Shown: positions 10,471 to 21,768 of the stretch, piece after piece | Position numbering within the stretch: the first letter of the stretch is position 1 | How the letters are laid out: each line of letters begins with the position of its first letter | Source: Coriobacteriia bacterium | GTDB lineage: Bacteria > Actinomycetota > Coriobacteriia > Anaerosomatales > Anaerosomataceae | Length of the DNA stretch: 64,000 bases | NCBI GenBank assembly: GCA_030652115.1 | Contig: JAUSBK010000007.1 | Coordinates: 124,001-188,000 of the forward strand | Reading direction: 5' to 3' | The notes under the pieces: model-generated | Seen by the model: only the letters and a program-made list of their open reading frames with translations | Told to the model about the DNA's origin: nothing | Databases searched by the model: none | Position numbers and translations under genes: made by a program

Positions 10471-10494
10471 CGAAGCGAACGTGCGTTCGCTTCG
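10471..10494 (+). promoter_or_regulatory. SOS (LexA) box in the uvrA promoter
   Basis: Perfect inverted repeat GAAGCGAAC-GTGC-GTTCGCTTC extended by one more pair. Its core CGAACGTGCGTTCG fits the Gram-positive LexA consensus CGAAC-N4-GTTCG. A TAGAAT -10-like hexamer follows at 10504-10509, so LexA would cover the -35 region. It lies 68 bases before the uvrA ATG. Confidence 0.88.
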
Positions 10495-10561
10495 AACCGG
10501 GCGTAGAATAGGGAGTTGCAGCGAAACAGCCCTGTCTCCCGCACGGAAGGTTCACTCCCCG

Positions 10562-13414
<2,853 letters not shown>

Positions 13415-13423
13415 GAGCCGGGT

Positions 13424-13975
13424 ATGGCTGAGTCGCGAACGGCGCACGAGTTCATCGACCGGCTGGCACGTCGGCTGGCCGAGAACGGCTACGCGGTCTC
13501 GCCGTTTGCCGGCGACGTTCCCGGCAAGCTCGCGACAAAGCGCGGACACAGCGCCGGCATCTTCCTGCCGTTCACGGACTTCATCTTCCTGCACGACCTC
13601 GACGAGGCGTGGATGAGCCACGGCGACGAACTCGAGGCGCTCCACCAGCAAAACCGGGCCGAGGGCGAGTCGCACATGAAGGTGCCAAGGGCGATGCGGT
13701 ACCGCGTGCCCAACACCGTGACGTTCTGCGTCTCGACCAAGCCAGTAGGCGAGGAACTTGTCGCCGTGGCGCAGCAGAACCGTCGCCTGCGGGCGAACAC
13801 CGGTGAGAAGAACTCAATCTACCTCGTGGACCTCTCCACCGGCACGTACTACACGCAGGGTCGCGAGTTCGACTCTCTCTCGCGTTACGGCGGCACCTGG
13901 GACTCGGACTTCAACCCGAGCAACCGGATGGCCACGCTGCTCACAACGATCCTGGCCGAAGACGAGGCGTTGTGA
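13424..13975 (+). CDS. conserved-looking soluble protein between uvrA and uvrC, function unknown
   Basis: A 183-residue soluble protein, 9 bases after uvrA and overlapping the uvrC start (GTGA), so it should be co-transcribed and translationally coupled with both. No membrane segment or signal peptide. The N-terminus is helical (AHEFIDRLARRLAENGYAV), the middle is aromatic and mixed alpha/beta (FLPFTDFIFLHDLDEAW), and the C-terminus is rich in Ser/Asp/Tyr. I do not recognise a family or catalytic motif. Its location predicts a role in, or induction with, the DNA damage response. Confidence 0.75.
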   Translation: MAESRTAHEFIDRLARRLAENGYAVSPFAGDVPGKLATKRGHSAGIFLPFTDFIFLHDLDEAWMSHGDELEALHQQNRAEGESHMKVPRAMRYRVPNTVTFCVSTKPVGEELVAVAQQNRRLRANTGEKNSIYLVDLSTGTYYTQGREFDSLSRYGGTWDSDFNPSNRMATLLTTILAEDEAL

Positions 13976-15828
13976 CCGGCGCACCCGACATCGCCACCCA
14001 ACTCGGCCACGTGCCGGACTCCCCGGGCGTCTACCTGTGGAAGCAGGGCGACGATGTGCTCTACGTCGGCAAGGCGAAGTGTCTGCGAAAGCGCATGCGT
14101 CAGTACGTCGGGCTGCACGACGATCGCGCGATGGTCCCTCGGCTGATGGAGCGCGTGGACTCGTTCGACTACGTGGTGACCGGCACCGAGATGGAGAGCC
14201 TCATCCTCGAGGCGAACCTCATCAAGGAGATCCGGCCGCCGTACAACGTGGATTTCAAGGACGACAAGACGTTCCCGTTCATCGGGCTCACGGTGGACGA
14301 CCCATTCCCGGCGATCAAGTACACGCGCGAGAAGCACCGAAGCGGCACGCGCTACTTCGGCCCCTACACCGACGCGCGGGCGGCGCGCGAGACCATCGAG
14401 GTCGTGCGGCGCGTGTACCCGATCTGCCGCGCCACGTGTGCCGAGTGGAAGCGCGTGACCGCCAAGGGCGGCCAGCCCGCTGGCAAGCCGTGCTTCGACT
14501 ACCACGTGGGCAAGGGACCCGGACCGTGCGTGGGTGCGATCACGCCCGAGGCGTACCGCGAGCGCGTGGATGCTGTGGCGGCGTTCCTCGAGGGCAAGCA
14601 GGGTGCTGTCGCCGAGGAGCTCGAGCGGCGCATGCGTGAGGCTGCGGCCGACCTGGACTACGAGCGTGCGGCGCGGTTGCGCAACTCGCTCGCCGCGGTG
14701 CGCGCGGTGCTGGAGCGGCAGCGCGTGGTCTCCGACCGGCCGCTCGATATGGACGTGATAGGCATCGAGCGTGAGGAGACGATCGCCGGCGTGCACGTCC
14801 TCCAAGTGCGCGAGGGCCGCATCGTGGGCGCGAACGAGTTCACGCTCGACAAGGGCCTCGACGTGGGCGAGGCGGAGCTGATCGAGGGCTTTCTGCTTCG
14901 CTACTACGGCACCGCCTCGCACGTGCCGCGGGAAGTGGTGCTGCCGGGTCTGCCCGAGAGCGCCGAGGCAGTGGAAGCGTGGCTCGCCTCGCTCCGCGGG
15001 ACGCTCGTGCATCTTGTCGTGCCGCGGCGCGGTGACAAACGCGGGCTCGCCGAGCTCGCCACCACCAACGCACGGCACGCGCTGGCGCGCTACAAGAACC
15101 GCACCCGCTACGACGAGGAGCGTCTCAACCGCGCGCTGCGCGAGCTCGAAAGCGCGCTCGCGCTTCCCGTTCCGCCGCTGCGCATCGAGGCTTTCGACAT
15201 CTCGACGCTTCACGGCTGCTCCTCGGTGGGCTCTATGGTGGTCTTCACCGGCGGCCGGGCGGACAAGGCGGCATACCGTCGCTTCAAAGTCCGGATGCCC
15301 GCCGAGGAGGCGAACGACGTGGCCATGCTCGCCGAGGTTCTGCGCCGGCGCTTTGCGCGCGAGCAAGCGGGCGACACGCGGTTCGCGAAGCGCCCCGACC
15401 TGCTGCTGATCGACGGCGGCAAGCCGCAGCTGAACGCCGCGCACGCGGTGCTCGTGGACCTCGGGCTCGAGAACCTGCCTCTCGCCTCGCTCGCCAAGCG
15501 CGAGGAGGAACTGTGGCTCCCCGGCTGGGACGAGCCGGTGGTGCTCCCGACCGGCTCACCCTCGCTCTACCTCGTGAAGCGGGTACGCGATGAGGCGCAC
15601 CGCTTCGCGATCGAGTACCACCGGGAACTGCGCGGGCGTGCAATGAGCGCCTCGGTGCTCGACGACGTGCCCGGTGTGGGGCCCAAGCGCAAGAAGGCGA
15701 TCCTCAAGGCGTTCGGGAGCCTCAAGAGGTTGCGGGCTGCCAGCGTCGAAGAGATAGCTGCGTTGCCGGGAGTGGGGAAGGTAGCTGCCGAGGCGGTGTG
15801 CGAGGCGCTGCAGGGCGAGCGAGAGTAG
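13972..15828 (+). CDS. uvrC: excinuclease ABC subunit C
   Basis: Dual-incision nuclease of nucleotide excision repair, 618 residues. Domains in order: GIY-YIG (GVYLWKQGDDVLYVGKAK, about residues 16-34) for the 3' cut; the UvrB-binding helix pair (REAAADLDYERAARLRN, about 220); the RNase H-like endonuclease half (IEAFDISTLHGCSSVGSMVV, DLLLIDGGKPQLNAA) for the 5' cut; and the helix-hairpin-helix tail (LDDVPGVGPKRKKAIL, LPGVGKVAAEAV). The GTG start overlaps the preceding stop. Confidence 0.96.
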   Translation: MTGAPDIATQLGHVPDSPGVYLWKQGDDVLYVGKAKCLRKRMRQYVGLHDDRAMVPRLMERVDSFDYVVTGTEMESLILEANLIKEIRPPYNVDFKDDKTFPFIGLTVDDPFPAIKYTREKHRSGTRYFGPYTDARAARETIEVVRRVYPICRATCAEWKRVTAKGGQPAGKPCFDYHVGKGPGPCVGAITPEAYRERVDAVAAFLEGKQGAVAEELERRMREAAADLDYERAARLRNSLAAVRAVLERQRVVSDRPLDMDVIGIEREETIAGVHVLQVREGRIVGANEFTLDKGLDVGEAELIEGFLLRYYGTASHVPREVVLPGLPESAEAVEAWLASLRGTLVHLVVPRRGDKRGLAELATTNARHALARYKNRTRYDEERLNRALRELESALALPVPPLRIEAFDISTLHGCSSVGSMVVFTGGRADKAAYRRFKVRMPAEEANDVAMLAEVLRRRFAREQAGDTRFAKRPDLLLIDGGKPQLNAAHAVLVDLGLENLPLASLAKREEELWLPGWDEPVVLPTGSPSLYLVKRVRDEAHRFAIEYHRELRGRAMSASVLDDVPGVGPKRKKAILKAFGSLKRLRAASVEEIAALPGVGKVAAEAVCEALQGERE

Positions 15829-15940
15829 GAGCGGAGCTGCGTGAGCTACTTGCCCGAGGCGCTCGCAGTGCCTCCAAAGGCGAGCAGTGGGTTCTGGACC
15901 GGCAGGCACTCGACGGTAGGCGAACGACCTGTTCAAAGGG

Positions 15941-16633
15941 GTGAACTTGGAGCCATACGCGACACCTGAAGACATCGAGGCCAAGGCCCTCAACTGGTTG
16001 GAGCGGATTCAGCCCTACAACCAGCATCAGATGCGCCTCAACGCATCGGCGAGCGCTCTGCTCGTGATCGACATGCAGGACTTCTTCCTCGAGCAGACGT
16101 CTCCGAGCTTCACCTGTGGTGGGCTGGCGATCCTCCCGACGCTCGTGCGTCTCGTGACCGCCTTTCGGCAGGCCGGCCGTCCCGTGATCTTCACACAACA
16201 CGTGCACCACCCCGACGACCTCGACAGCGGGATCATGGGTTGGTGGTGGGAGGGCAAGTGCCTCGAAGGGAGCGCGGAGAGCGCCATCCATTCCGGGTTG
16301 TCGCCCATGCCAGGCGAGAAGGTAGTCCTCAAGCACCGGTACTCGGCGTTCTACAACACGGACCTCGAGACGGTGCTTCGCTGCCTCAAGGTCGAAGACC
16401 TCGTGGTCAGCGGGATCATGACCAACATGTGCTGCGAGTCGACAGCGCGAGACGCGTACTACCGGGACTATCGTGTATTCCTCCCGGCGGATGGGACCGG
16501 TTCGATAGACGAGGAGATGCACGTGGCGTCCCTGATGAACCTTGCGTTCGGCTTCGCATATGTGACGACTGCGGCGGCCATCGCCGAGGAACTCGTTGCC
16601 GCACCGGGGAATGAATCATGTAGTCGGGACTGA
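15941..16633 (+). CDS. isochorismatase-family cysteine hydrolase
   Basis: A 230-residue alpha/beta hydrolase of the isochorismatase/nicotinamidase superfamily. The catalytic triad is visible: Asp in LLVIDMQDFFL, Lys in VVLKHRYSAFYNTDLE, and the nucleophilic Cys in SGIMTNMCCESTARDA. The substrate cannot be told from sequence; isochorismatase activity itself is not implied. GTG start with AAGGGG upstream. It opens an accessory gene stretch after a 112-base gap behind uvrC. Confidence 0.85.
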   Translation: MNLEPYATPEDIEAKALNWLERIQPYNQHQMRLNASASALLVIDMQDFFLEQTSPSFTCGGLAILPTLVRLVTAFRQAGRPVIFTQHVHHPDDLDSGIMGWWWEGKCLEGSAESAIHSGLSPMPGEKVVLKHRYSAFYNTDLETVLRCLKVEDLVVSGIMTNMCCESTARDAYYRDYRVFLPADGTGSIDEEMHVASLMNLAFGFAYVTTAAAIAEELVAAPGNESCSRD

Positions 16634-16661
16634 CCCGACCACGGATCGATGGAGGCGCGTC

Positions 16662-17081
16662 ATGACCCCGGCAAGCGTCAGAGGCTCCGGCACTCGTGAG
16701 GATCCCTGGGTGCTGACCACCCCGAGCGGGTCGTCGGAGTACCAGATGTATCGCGACGAAAGTGCGGACCCGCCGGCCCTCGTGTGCGTCGTCGGCAAGA
16801 CGGTCCTCGGTTATCAGCTGCGCGCGATCGACGATCTGCACGCGATGCTCAAGGAGCGTGGCGACTGGGTGCTTCTCGGCAGCGCTGACGAACAGAAGCC
16901 TGCCGCGGAAGGCACGGTCGAGGCATGGGGGCGTTCCTCCGACAATCCCGTCGGTGGCTGGTATGGACTCAAGAAGGGTCTGCGAGGACGCTTCGGGATG
17001 TACATGCCGCCGCTGCTCGAGGCTCTCCGGTTGGCGGAAGTCGAACACAACCCGCGCAACAATCGGATGCGCGCGCTCTAG
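16662..17081 (+). CDS. small soluble protein of unknown function
   Basis: A 139-residue protein starting at an ATG preceded by GGAGGCG; the open frame continues further upstream into the isochorismatase gene. The sequence has a conserved look (RGSGTREDPWVLTTPSGSS at the start, WYGLKKGLRGRFGMYMPP near the end). I recall similar uncharacterised small actinobacterial proteins but cannot give a function. It sits 28 bases after the hydrolase and 34 before an MDR oxidoreductase. Confidence 0.72.
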   Translation: MTPASVRGSGTREDPWVLTTPSGSSEYQMYRDESADPPALVCVVGKTVLGYQLRAIDDLHAMLKERGDWVLLGSADEQKPAAEGTVEAWGRSSDNPVGGWYGLKKGLRGRFGMYMPPLLEALRLAEVEHNPRNNRMRAL

Positions 17082-17115
17082 TCAGCAGCGTTTCGAACGC
17101 ACGAACTGGAGACCG

Positions 17116-18096
17116 ATGAAGGCAGTAGTGTGCACGGCCTACGGACGACCGGAAGTCCTTCAACTCAGGGACGTGAGGAAGCCCGTTCCGAAAGCCAACG
17201 AAGTGCTGATCAGAATTCGCGCCACGACGGTGAGCGCTGCCGATTGTGAGCTGCGGAGATTCGACTTCGCCCCTTGGATCTGGCTGCCGATGCGGCTTGC
17301 GTTCGGCATAATCCGACCCAGGCAACCCGTGCTCGGGCAGGAGCTTGCCGGTGACATTGAGTCGGTGGGCAAGGACGTCACCTCGCTCGAGAGGGGCGAG
17401 CGGGTCTTCGCGGCGACGGGCGTCGGGCTCGGGGCCTACGCGGAGTACGTCTGCTTGCGCGAGAACCCCCAGACCGGGGCGCTCTCGAGCATGCCGATCA
17501 ACCTGAGCTACGAAGAGGCTGCGGCCGTGCCCTACGGGGGCGGGGAGGCCTTGGCGTTCCTACGGAAGGCCGACGTCCGGCACGGACAGAGGGTACTTGT
17601 CAACGGGGCGGGCGGGAGCTTTGGCACGTTCGCGGTCCAACTTGCCAAGATCCTCGGTGCCCACGTGACCGCGGTGGATGCCGCGCCAAAGCTCAAGATG
17701 CTGCGCGCGATCGGTGCGGACTGCGTTATCGACTACGCTCAGAACGACTTCACCGACAGCACGGAGACCTACGACGTCATCTTCGACGTTGTCCGCAACA
17801 CACCGTCCGGACGCATGGTGATGTCACTGAACGAGAACGGATGCCTGCTCATGGCCAATCCGGGCTTCATGCAGTTCGTTCGCGCCAAGTGGGCGGCGAG
17901 GCGAAGCACGAAGCGAGTGTCGTTCGCGCCATCGACCGATACGAGTGGGGACCTGGCTCACCTGCGAGGGTTGATTGAGGCGGGAAAGCTGCGCCCGGTC
18001 ATCGACCGGCGCTTTCCGTTGGAGCAGATGGCCGAGGCCCACCGCTACGCCGAGACACAGGAGAAGCTGGGCAACATCGTGGTCACCGTCGCGTAA
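17116..18096 (+). CDS. NAD(P)-dependent MDR oxidoreductase (quinone reductase-like)
   Basis: A 326-residue medium-chain dehydrogenase/reductase. It shows the GroES-like N-terminal fold (MKAVVCTAYGRPEVLQLRDV), LGQELAGDIESVGKDVTS, the nucleotide-binding VNGAGGSFGTFAVQLAKILGA, and a family tail IVVTVA. The catalytic zinc ligands of true alcohol dehydrogenases are not evident, favouring a quinone oxidoreductase-like enzyme. It is a close paralogue of the frameshifted gene at 23217 and a more distant one of 19352. Its 3' end overlaps the convergent tetR gene by 14 bases. Confidence 0.85.
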   Translation: MKAVVCTAYGRPEVLQLRDVRKPVPKANEVLIRIRATTVSAADCELRRFDFAPWIWLPMRLAFGIIRPRQPVLGQELAGDIESVGKDVTSLERGERVFAATGVGLGAYAEYVCLRENPQTGALSSMPINLSYEEAAAVPYGGGEALAFLRKADVRHGQRVLVNGAGGSFGTFAVQLAKILGAHVTAVDAAPKLKMLRAIGADCVIDYAQNDFTDSTETYDVIFDVVRNTPSGRMVMSLNENGCLLMANPGFMQFVRAKWAARRSTKRVSFAPSTDTSGDLAHLRGLIEAGKLRPVIDRRFPLEQMAEAHRYAETQEKLGNIVVTVA

Positions 18097-18769
18097 GCGA
18101 GTCCGCTCCTAGCCGGCGCTCGAGGCTGTCGAGGATCAGGTCGAGGCCGAATTCGAACGCTGCTTCTTCGTCGTAGGGCTCCTCGGCGTATTCCATCGCA
18201 ACGGCGGCGAGGGAGGGGTGCGCGCCCGGCGGGATAGCGGCGAGGACGTCCTGGGCCACCTCGATCGTGTCCACATCCTCGCTCGGCGAGAAGTTGGAGC
18301 GCTGGCGCTCGAAGCCGTAGATGTAGCCGTCGAGCGCGATGAACGCCCACGAGGCGATTACCGGGGAGAACCCGGCGTGGATCAGCGTGCCGAGGACCCG
18401 ATCCGCGTAGAGAAGGCTGTAGGGACCGCTCCATACCCGGGAGTCCATGAGCCCCGCTGCCCATCGGTGCCGCACGAAGACTTCCCGTGCCGAGACCGCC
18501 CGGCGTCGCATCGCTTCCTTCCAGTCGACGTCACTGGAAGGAAGGTCGATCTCGGCAGCGGCGAGATCGGCCATGCCGCTGAGCAGGTCGTCCTTTCCCG
18601 CGACGTGGTTGTAGAGCGACGCCGCCTCGACTCCGAGCCTTCGACCGAGTTCGCGCATGGTGACCGAGTCGATCCCGCTCTCATCTGCGAGGTCCATCGC
18701 CGCGCGCACAACGCGTTCCCGGTTGAGCGTTTCTCGCGATTCGCCACTACCTGCTGCCCGAGCGATCAT
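18083..18769 (-). CDS. TetR-family transcriptional repressor
   Basis: A 228-residue regulator with an N-terminal HTH (RVVRAAMDLADESGIDSVTMRELGRRLGVEAASLYNHVAGKDDLL) and a TetR_C-like C-terminal ligand-binding half. The ATG at 18769 is preceded by AAGGAG at four bases. It faces away from the DUF6326/MDR operon at 18925, and two matching palindromes lie in the intergenic region, so it probably represses both itself and that operon. The inducer is unknown. Confidence 0.9.
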   Translation of the reverse strand: MIARAAGSGESRETLNRERVVRAAMDLADESGIDSVTMRELGRRLGVEAASLYNHVAGKDDLLSGMADLAAAEIDLPSSDVDWKEAMRRRAVSAREVFVRHRWAAGLMDSRVWSGPYSLLYADRVLGTLIHAGFSPVIASWAFIALDGYIYGFERQRSNFSPSEDVDTIEVAQDVLAAIPPGAHPSLAAVAMEYAEEPYDEEAAFEFGLDLILDSLERRLGADSLTRR

Positions 18770-18815
18770 GCGACTCCTTCGACTGTCCGCGCGCAAGACC
18801 GAACTCCCGCGCCCC

Positions 18816-18872
18816 TTGACATACTAACACCGTTAGTACACTATGACCAACGGGTACTAACAGTGTTAGTTA
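18816..18872 (+). promoter_or_regulatory. divergent promoter with two TetR operators
   Basis: TTGACA (18816-18821) and CACTAT (18839-18844), 17 bases apart, point rightward to 18925. Operator 1 at 18822-18838 is TACTAAC-ACC-GTTAGTA (7-3-7, perfect) and fills the spacer. Operator 2 at 18855-18871 is TACTAAC-AGT-GTTAGTT (one mismatch). Their centres are 33 bases apart, about three helical turns, so dimers would sit on one face. On the minus strand TTGGTC-N18-TAGTAT could serve tetR. Confidence 0.85.
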
Positions 18873-18924
18873 CCAAGGCTCGTGCCAGATGCGCGGGCGA
18901 CACCTGATTGGAAGGGTTGATGGA

Positions 18925-19326
18925 ATGAACGACACGGGTACGAGAATCTCAACGCTCTGGATCGTGGTCATGCTCAACATGGCCTTTGCGGACATCGTTG
19001 GATTCATCCAGCCTGGAGCGTTGGAGGGCGTCGCCGGACCGGGGGGCGTGCAGATCACTCAGGGGCTGCTGCTGGTGTTCGCACTACTCATAGAGATCCC
19101 GCTCGCAATGATCTTCATGTCCCGCATCCTGAAGCGGGCTGCGAATCGCTGGGTGAACACCGTGGCGGCTGTGATCACGTCCGTGTTCGTAGTAGGCGGC
19201 GGGTCGATGGAGCTTCCCTTCTACGCGTTCTTCGCAGCTGTGGAAGTCGCGTGCATGGCTTTGATCGTCTTGTTCGTCTGGAGGCAGCGCAGCCCGGAAG
19301 CCGCTTCGCTGCAGCCGGTAGGCTAA
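18925..19326 (+). CDS. DUF6326-like four-helix membrane protein
   Basis: A 133-residue membrane protein with four predicted helices (about residues 8-30, 42-65, 72-95 and 100-122). Its first helix (ISTLWIVVMLNMAFADIVGF) aligns with the same part of the protein at 20354, so the two are paralogues; the pattern resembles the uncharacterised DUF6326 family (recalled, not searched). The ATG at 18925 follows GGAAGGG. First gene under the twin TetR operators and followed after 25 bases by an MDR oxidoreductase. Confidence 0.75.
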   Translation: MNDTGTRISTLWIVVMLNMAFADIVGFIQPGALEGVAGPGGVQITQGLLLVFALLIEIPLAMIFMSRILKRAANRWVNTVAAVITSVFVVGGGSMELPFYAFFAAVEVACMALIVLFVWRQRSPEAASLQPVG

Positions 19327-19351
19327 CAGGCCTGAAAGGCGGAGGAACACC

Positions 19352-20314
19352 ATGAAAGCAGTCATCCAGACCGGCTACGGTTCCGCGGACGTGATGGAGC
19401 TCAAGGAGCTCGTGAGGCCAACGCCGGGGGAGGGTGAGGTGCTCGTCCGCGTGATGGCGGCGTCCCTTGCCGCCGGCGAGTACTTCGGGATGAGGGGCAA
19501 GCCGTTCCCGATACGGTTCTACATCGGCTTCCCCAAGCCCAAGAAGGACTTTGTCGTTGGGATCGACTTCGCGGGGGTCGTCGAAGCGGTCGGCCCGAAC
19601 GTGACCCGTTTCCAGCCCGGCGACGAGGTCTTCGGCGAGTGCCACGGCTCGTGCGCCGAGTACGCGGTCGCCGGGGAAGGCAGCATCGCGCCCAAGCCGG
19701 CGAGCCTCTCCTTCGAGCAGGCCGCAGCCGTTCCCACATCGGCCTGCACGGCGCTGCAGGCTCTTCGCGACCACGGCAAGGTCGGGCCCGGCCAGAAGGT
19801 GCTCATCAACGGCGCGTCGGGGGGCGTGGGGCCCTTCGCCGTACAGGTCGCCAAGGCGCTCGGCGCCGAAGTGACCGCTGTCTGCAGTCCGAGGAATGTG
19901 GAGATGCTCCGCTCCATCGGTGCCGACCACGTCATCGACTACACCAAGGAGGACTTCACCAAGGGGAGCGCGCGCTATGACGTGATCCTGGACAACGTGG
20001 GAAGCCACTCGTTGTCGGCCACGCGCCGCGTGCTCACGTCCACCGGGCTCCACGTTCCGAGCAGCGGTCACGCCGGCATGAGCTGGGTCATCGCAGCCAC
20101 GCTGGCGGGGGCCTTCGTGCGACAGCAGGTGTCTCCGTTCATCGCCGCCACGAACACCGAGACCCTGCTTGCCCTCAACGAGCTCATCGAGGCAGGCAAG
20201 GTCACTCCGGTCGTCGATCGAACCTATCCCCTCGGCGAGAGCGCCCAGGCGTTCGCCTATCTGGACGAAGGGCATGCGCGCGGCAAGGTCGTCATCGCCG
20301 TGAAGCCTGCGTAG
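19352..20314 (+). CDS. NAD(P)-dependent MDR oxidoreductase
   Basis: A 320-residue medium-chain dehydrogenase/reductase: MKAVIQTGYGSADVMELKEL at the start, VVGIDFAGVVEAVGPNVTRF, the dinucleotide loop INGASGGVGPFAVQVAKALGA, and GADHVIDYTKEDF. No zinc-ligand pattern is evident. Second gene of the TetR-controlled unit, with a good GGCGGAGGAA site. Related to the enzymes at 17116 and 23217. Confidence 0.88.
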   Translation: MKAVIQTGYGSADVMELKELVRPTPGEGEVLVRVMAASLAAGEYFGMRGKPFPIRFYIGFPKPKKDFVVGIDFAGVVEAVGPNVTRFQPGDEVFGECHGSCAEYAVAGEGSIAPKPASLSFEQAAAVPTSACTALQALRDHGKVGPGQKVLINGASGGVGPFAVQVAKALGAEVTAVCSPRNVEMLRSIGADHVIDYTKEDFTKGSARYDVILDNVGSHSLSATRRVLTSTGLHVPSSGHAGMSWVIAATLAGAFVRQQVSPFIAATNTETLLALNELIEAGKVTPVVDRTYPLGESAQAFAYLDEGHARGKVVIAVKPA

Positions 20315-20353
20315 CCGTAGTTGGGGTCAGCCCCGGGAAGAGACGGTCGGACC

Positions 20354-20728
20354 ATGGTGGACGTGAGAATCACGCTGTCGGGACTCTGGATTGCTGTCAT
20401 GCTGACGTATCTTCTGGGGGACGTGCTGCGCGGATTCGCCGGCCATGTGGTGCCCGGGGAGATACAGGGCAAGGCCGTCAGTCAGGTCACATGGGTGCTG
20501 ATTGCAGCGATAATGCTCGTCCCGATCGTCATGCTCGTTTTGTCCCTGACGCTCCCGTATCCCTCGATTCGCTGGGTGACCTTGGTCGCGGCAGCAGGCT
20601 CGGTGATCTTCAATCTCGCCGGACTGCCGTACGAAGGCGCCTACGACAACTTCCTGATCGGTGTTAGCGTTGTCTTGTGCGGGTTGATCGGGTGGTACGC
20701 CTGGACGTGGCCGACGTCCATTGGCTAG
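20354..20728 (+). CDS. DUF6326-like four-helix membrane protein
   Basis: A 124-residue membrane protein, paralogue of the one at 18925 (shared pattern LSGLWIAVMLTYLLGDVLRGF, three further helices, a conserved-looking central loop and a short tail). Start taken at ATG 20354; a GTG three bases later is also possible. Third gene of the TetR-controlled unit, so the operon alternates membrane protein and MDR enzyme. Confidence 0.72.
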   Translation: MVDVRITLSGLWIAVMLTYLLGDVLRGFAGHVVPGEIQGKAVSQVTWVLIAAIMLVPIVMLVLSLTLPYPSIRWVTLVAAAGSVIFNLAGLPYEGAYDNFLIGVSVVLCGLIGWYAWTWPTSIG

Positions 20729-20760
20729 CGGCTGCTTCAAGCCGGCATGAAGGGAGTCCA

Positions 20761-20919
20761 GTGGATACGGTTGAGACCAGCGGACGATTGGCGACCATTG
20801 CGGACCTGACTCCAAGGCAGCTCTGGGCCGTCGCTGCCATCGTGGCCGCTGTTCTGTTCGGGCTTGCCGGCTTGATCGGTGCCATCGGCTACCTGGTTGC
20901 CGTCTCGCGGTACAGGTAG
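20761..20919 (+). CDS. 52-residue single-helix membrane protein
   Basis: A short frame starting at a GTG with AAGGGAG upstream. It encodes a soluble start (DTVETSGRLATIADLTPRQL) and one membrane helix (AVAAIVAAVLFGLAGLIGAIGYLVAV) ending in RYR. It lies 32 bases after the preceding membrane protein in the same direction. The family is unknown; the ribosome site and clean single-helix design support it as a real small gene. Confidence 0.55.
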   Translation: MDTVETSGRLATIADLTPRQLWAVAAIVAAVLFGLAGLIGAIGYLVAVSRYR

Positions 20920-20997
20920 CCGTCTCCGCTGCTACCCGTGCAGATCGCCCCGCTCGCCGCGTCTGTCTCCGCTCGACGCGCGCATAGTAAAAAATAC

Positions 20998-21052
20998 TTG
21001 ACACCATGTCTAGACCTCTTTACAGTGTGAGATGTCAAAGAAACCTGACATC
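20998..21052 (+). promoter_or_regulatory. promoter with inverted repeats, probably target of the XRE regulator
   Basis: TTGACA (20998-21003) and TACAGT (21021-21026) with a 17-base spacer form a strong promoter. GACA-CCA-TGTC overlaps the -35 (21000-21010), and GATGTCA-N8-TGACATC (21031-21052) lies just downstream, immediately before the ribosome site of the next gene. The shared TGTCA half-sites fit autoregulation by the small XRE repressor encoded two genes on (inference). Confidence 0.7.
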
Positions 21053-21064
21053 AAGGAGGTCAAG

Positions 21065-21541
21065 ATGTCGTTCGAAGAGAAGTTCACCTGGGTCAGCACG
21101 GTGGTGTCGACATGCGTGGCGGCCGTCTATTTCGCAATCGTGCTCGGGCAGGTGCGGACCGTGCCGGTTGCGGAGATCGCCTACCAGCGGCCACTGCTCA
21201 TCGCCATCGGCTCGCTGATCGTGCTCACGATCATCGGAGCCATCGTCACAGCCATTGTCACGGCGATCGGGGCCGCAGTGACCGCGAAGATCACGGGCGA
21301 GGGCTCGATCGAGGACTCGGTCGGCGACATCGGCCGCAAGGACGAGCGTGACGAGGACATCAACCGGCGCGGTGAGCTCATCGGCTACTACGTCTCGTCG
21401 GCCGGGATGGTCGGCGTGATGGCCCTGGCGATGCTGCGCTACGACCAGTTCTGGATCGCGAACGCACTCTACCTGTCGTTCGTGGCCGGGGCGATCGTTG
21501 CCGCGGTGGCCAAACTGGTCGCCTATCGCAGGGGCTTCTAG
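21065..21541 (+). CDS. four-helix membrane protein linked to an XRE regulator
   Basis: A 158-residue membrane protein with two N-terminal helices, a charged middle loop rich in Asp/Glu/Lys/Arg (SVGDIGRKDERDEDINRRG), and two C-terminal helices. It resembles uncharacterised membrane proteins that are routinely followed by a tiny XRE repressor. The ATG at 21065 has AAGGAGG upstream, which beats the in-frame ATG at 21032. The stop is followed after two bases by the regulator gene. Confidence 0.78.
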   Translation: MSFEEKFTWVSTVVSTCVAAVYFAIVLGQVRTVPVAEIAYQRPLLIAIGSLIVLTIIGAIVTAIVTAIGAAVTAKITGEGSIEDSVGDIGRKDERDEDINRRGELIGYYVSSAGMVGVMALAMLRYDQFWIANALYLSFVAGAIVAAVAKLVAYRRGF

Positions 21542-21543
21542 CC

Positions 21544-21768
21544 ATGGGTAAGCCGACGCGGGTCACCAACAGCATCCGCACGCTCCGGTTCGCTGCCGAC
21601 GAGATGACACAGTCGGAACTGGCCAGCCGGGTTGGCGTGACCAGACAGACCATCATCGCCATCGAGCAGGGCCGCTACTCGCCGTCGCTCGAGGTCGCGT
21701 TCAAGATCGCCGGCGTGTTCGGCGTGCCGCTCGACGACGTATTCCACTACCCGGGGGAGAAGTCATGA
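21544..21768 (+). CDS. small XRE-family (Cro/C1-type) transcriptional regulator
   Basis: A 74-residue stand-alone HTH_3 protein: TQSELASRVGVTRQTIIAIEQGRYSPSLEVAFKIAGVFGVPLDDVF is the classic helix-turn-helix with the following two helices. It ends in FHYPGEKS, as is typical of YozG-like short regulators paired with membrane proteins. It overlaps the next gene by four bases (ATGA). Confidence 0.92.
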   Translation: MGKPTRVTNSIRTLRFAADEMTQSELASRVGVTRQTIIAIEQGRYSPSLEVAFKIAGVFGVPLDDVFHYPGEKS

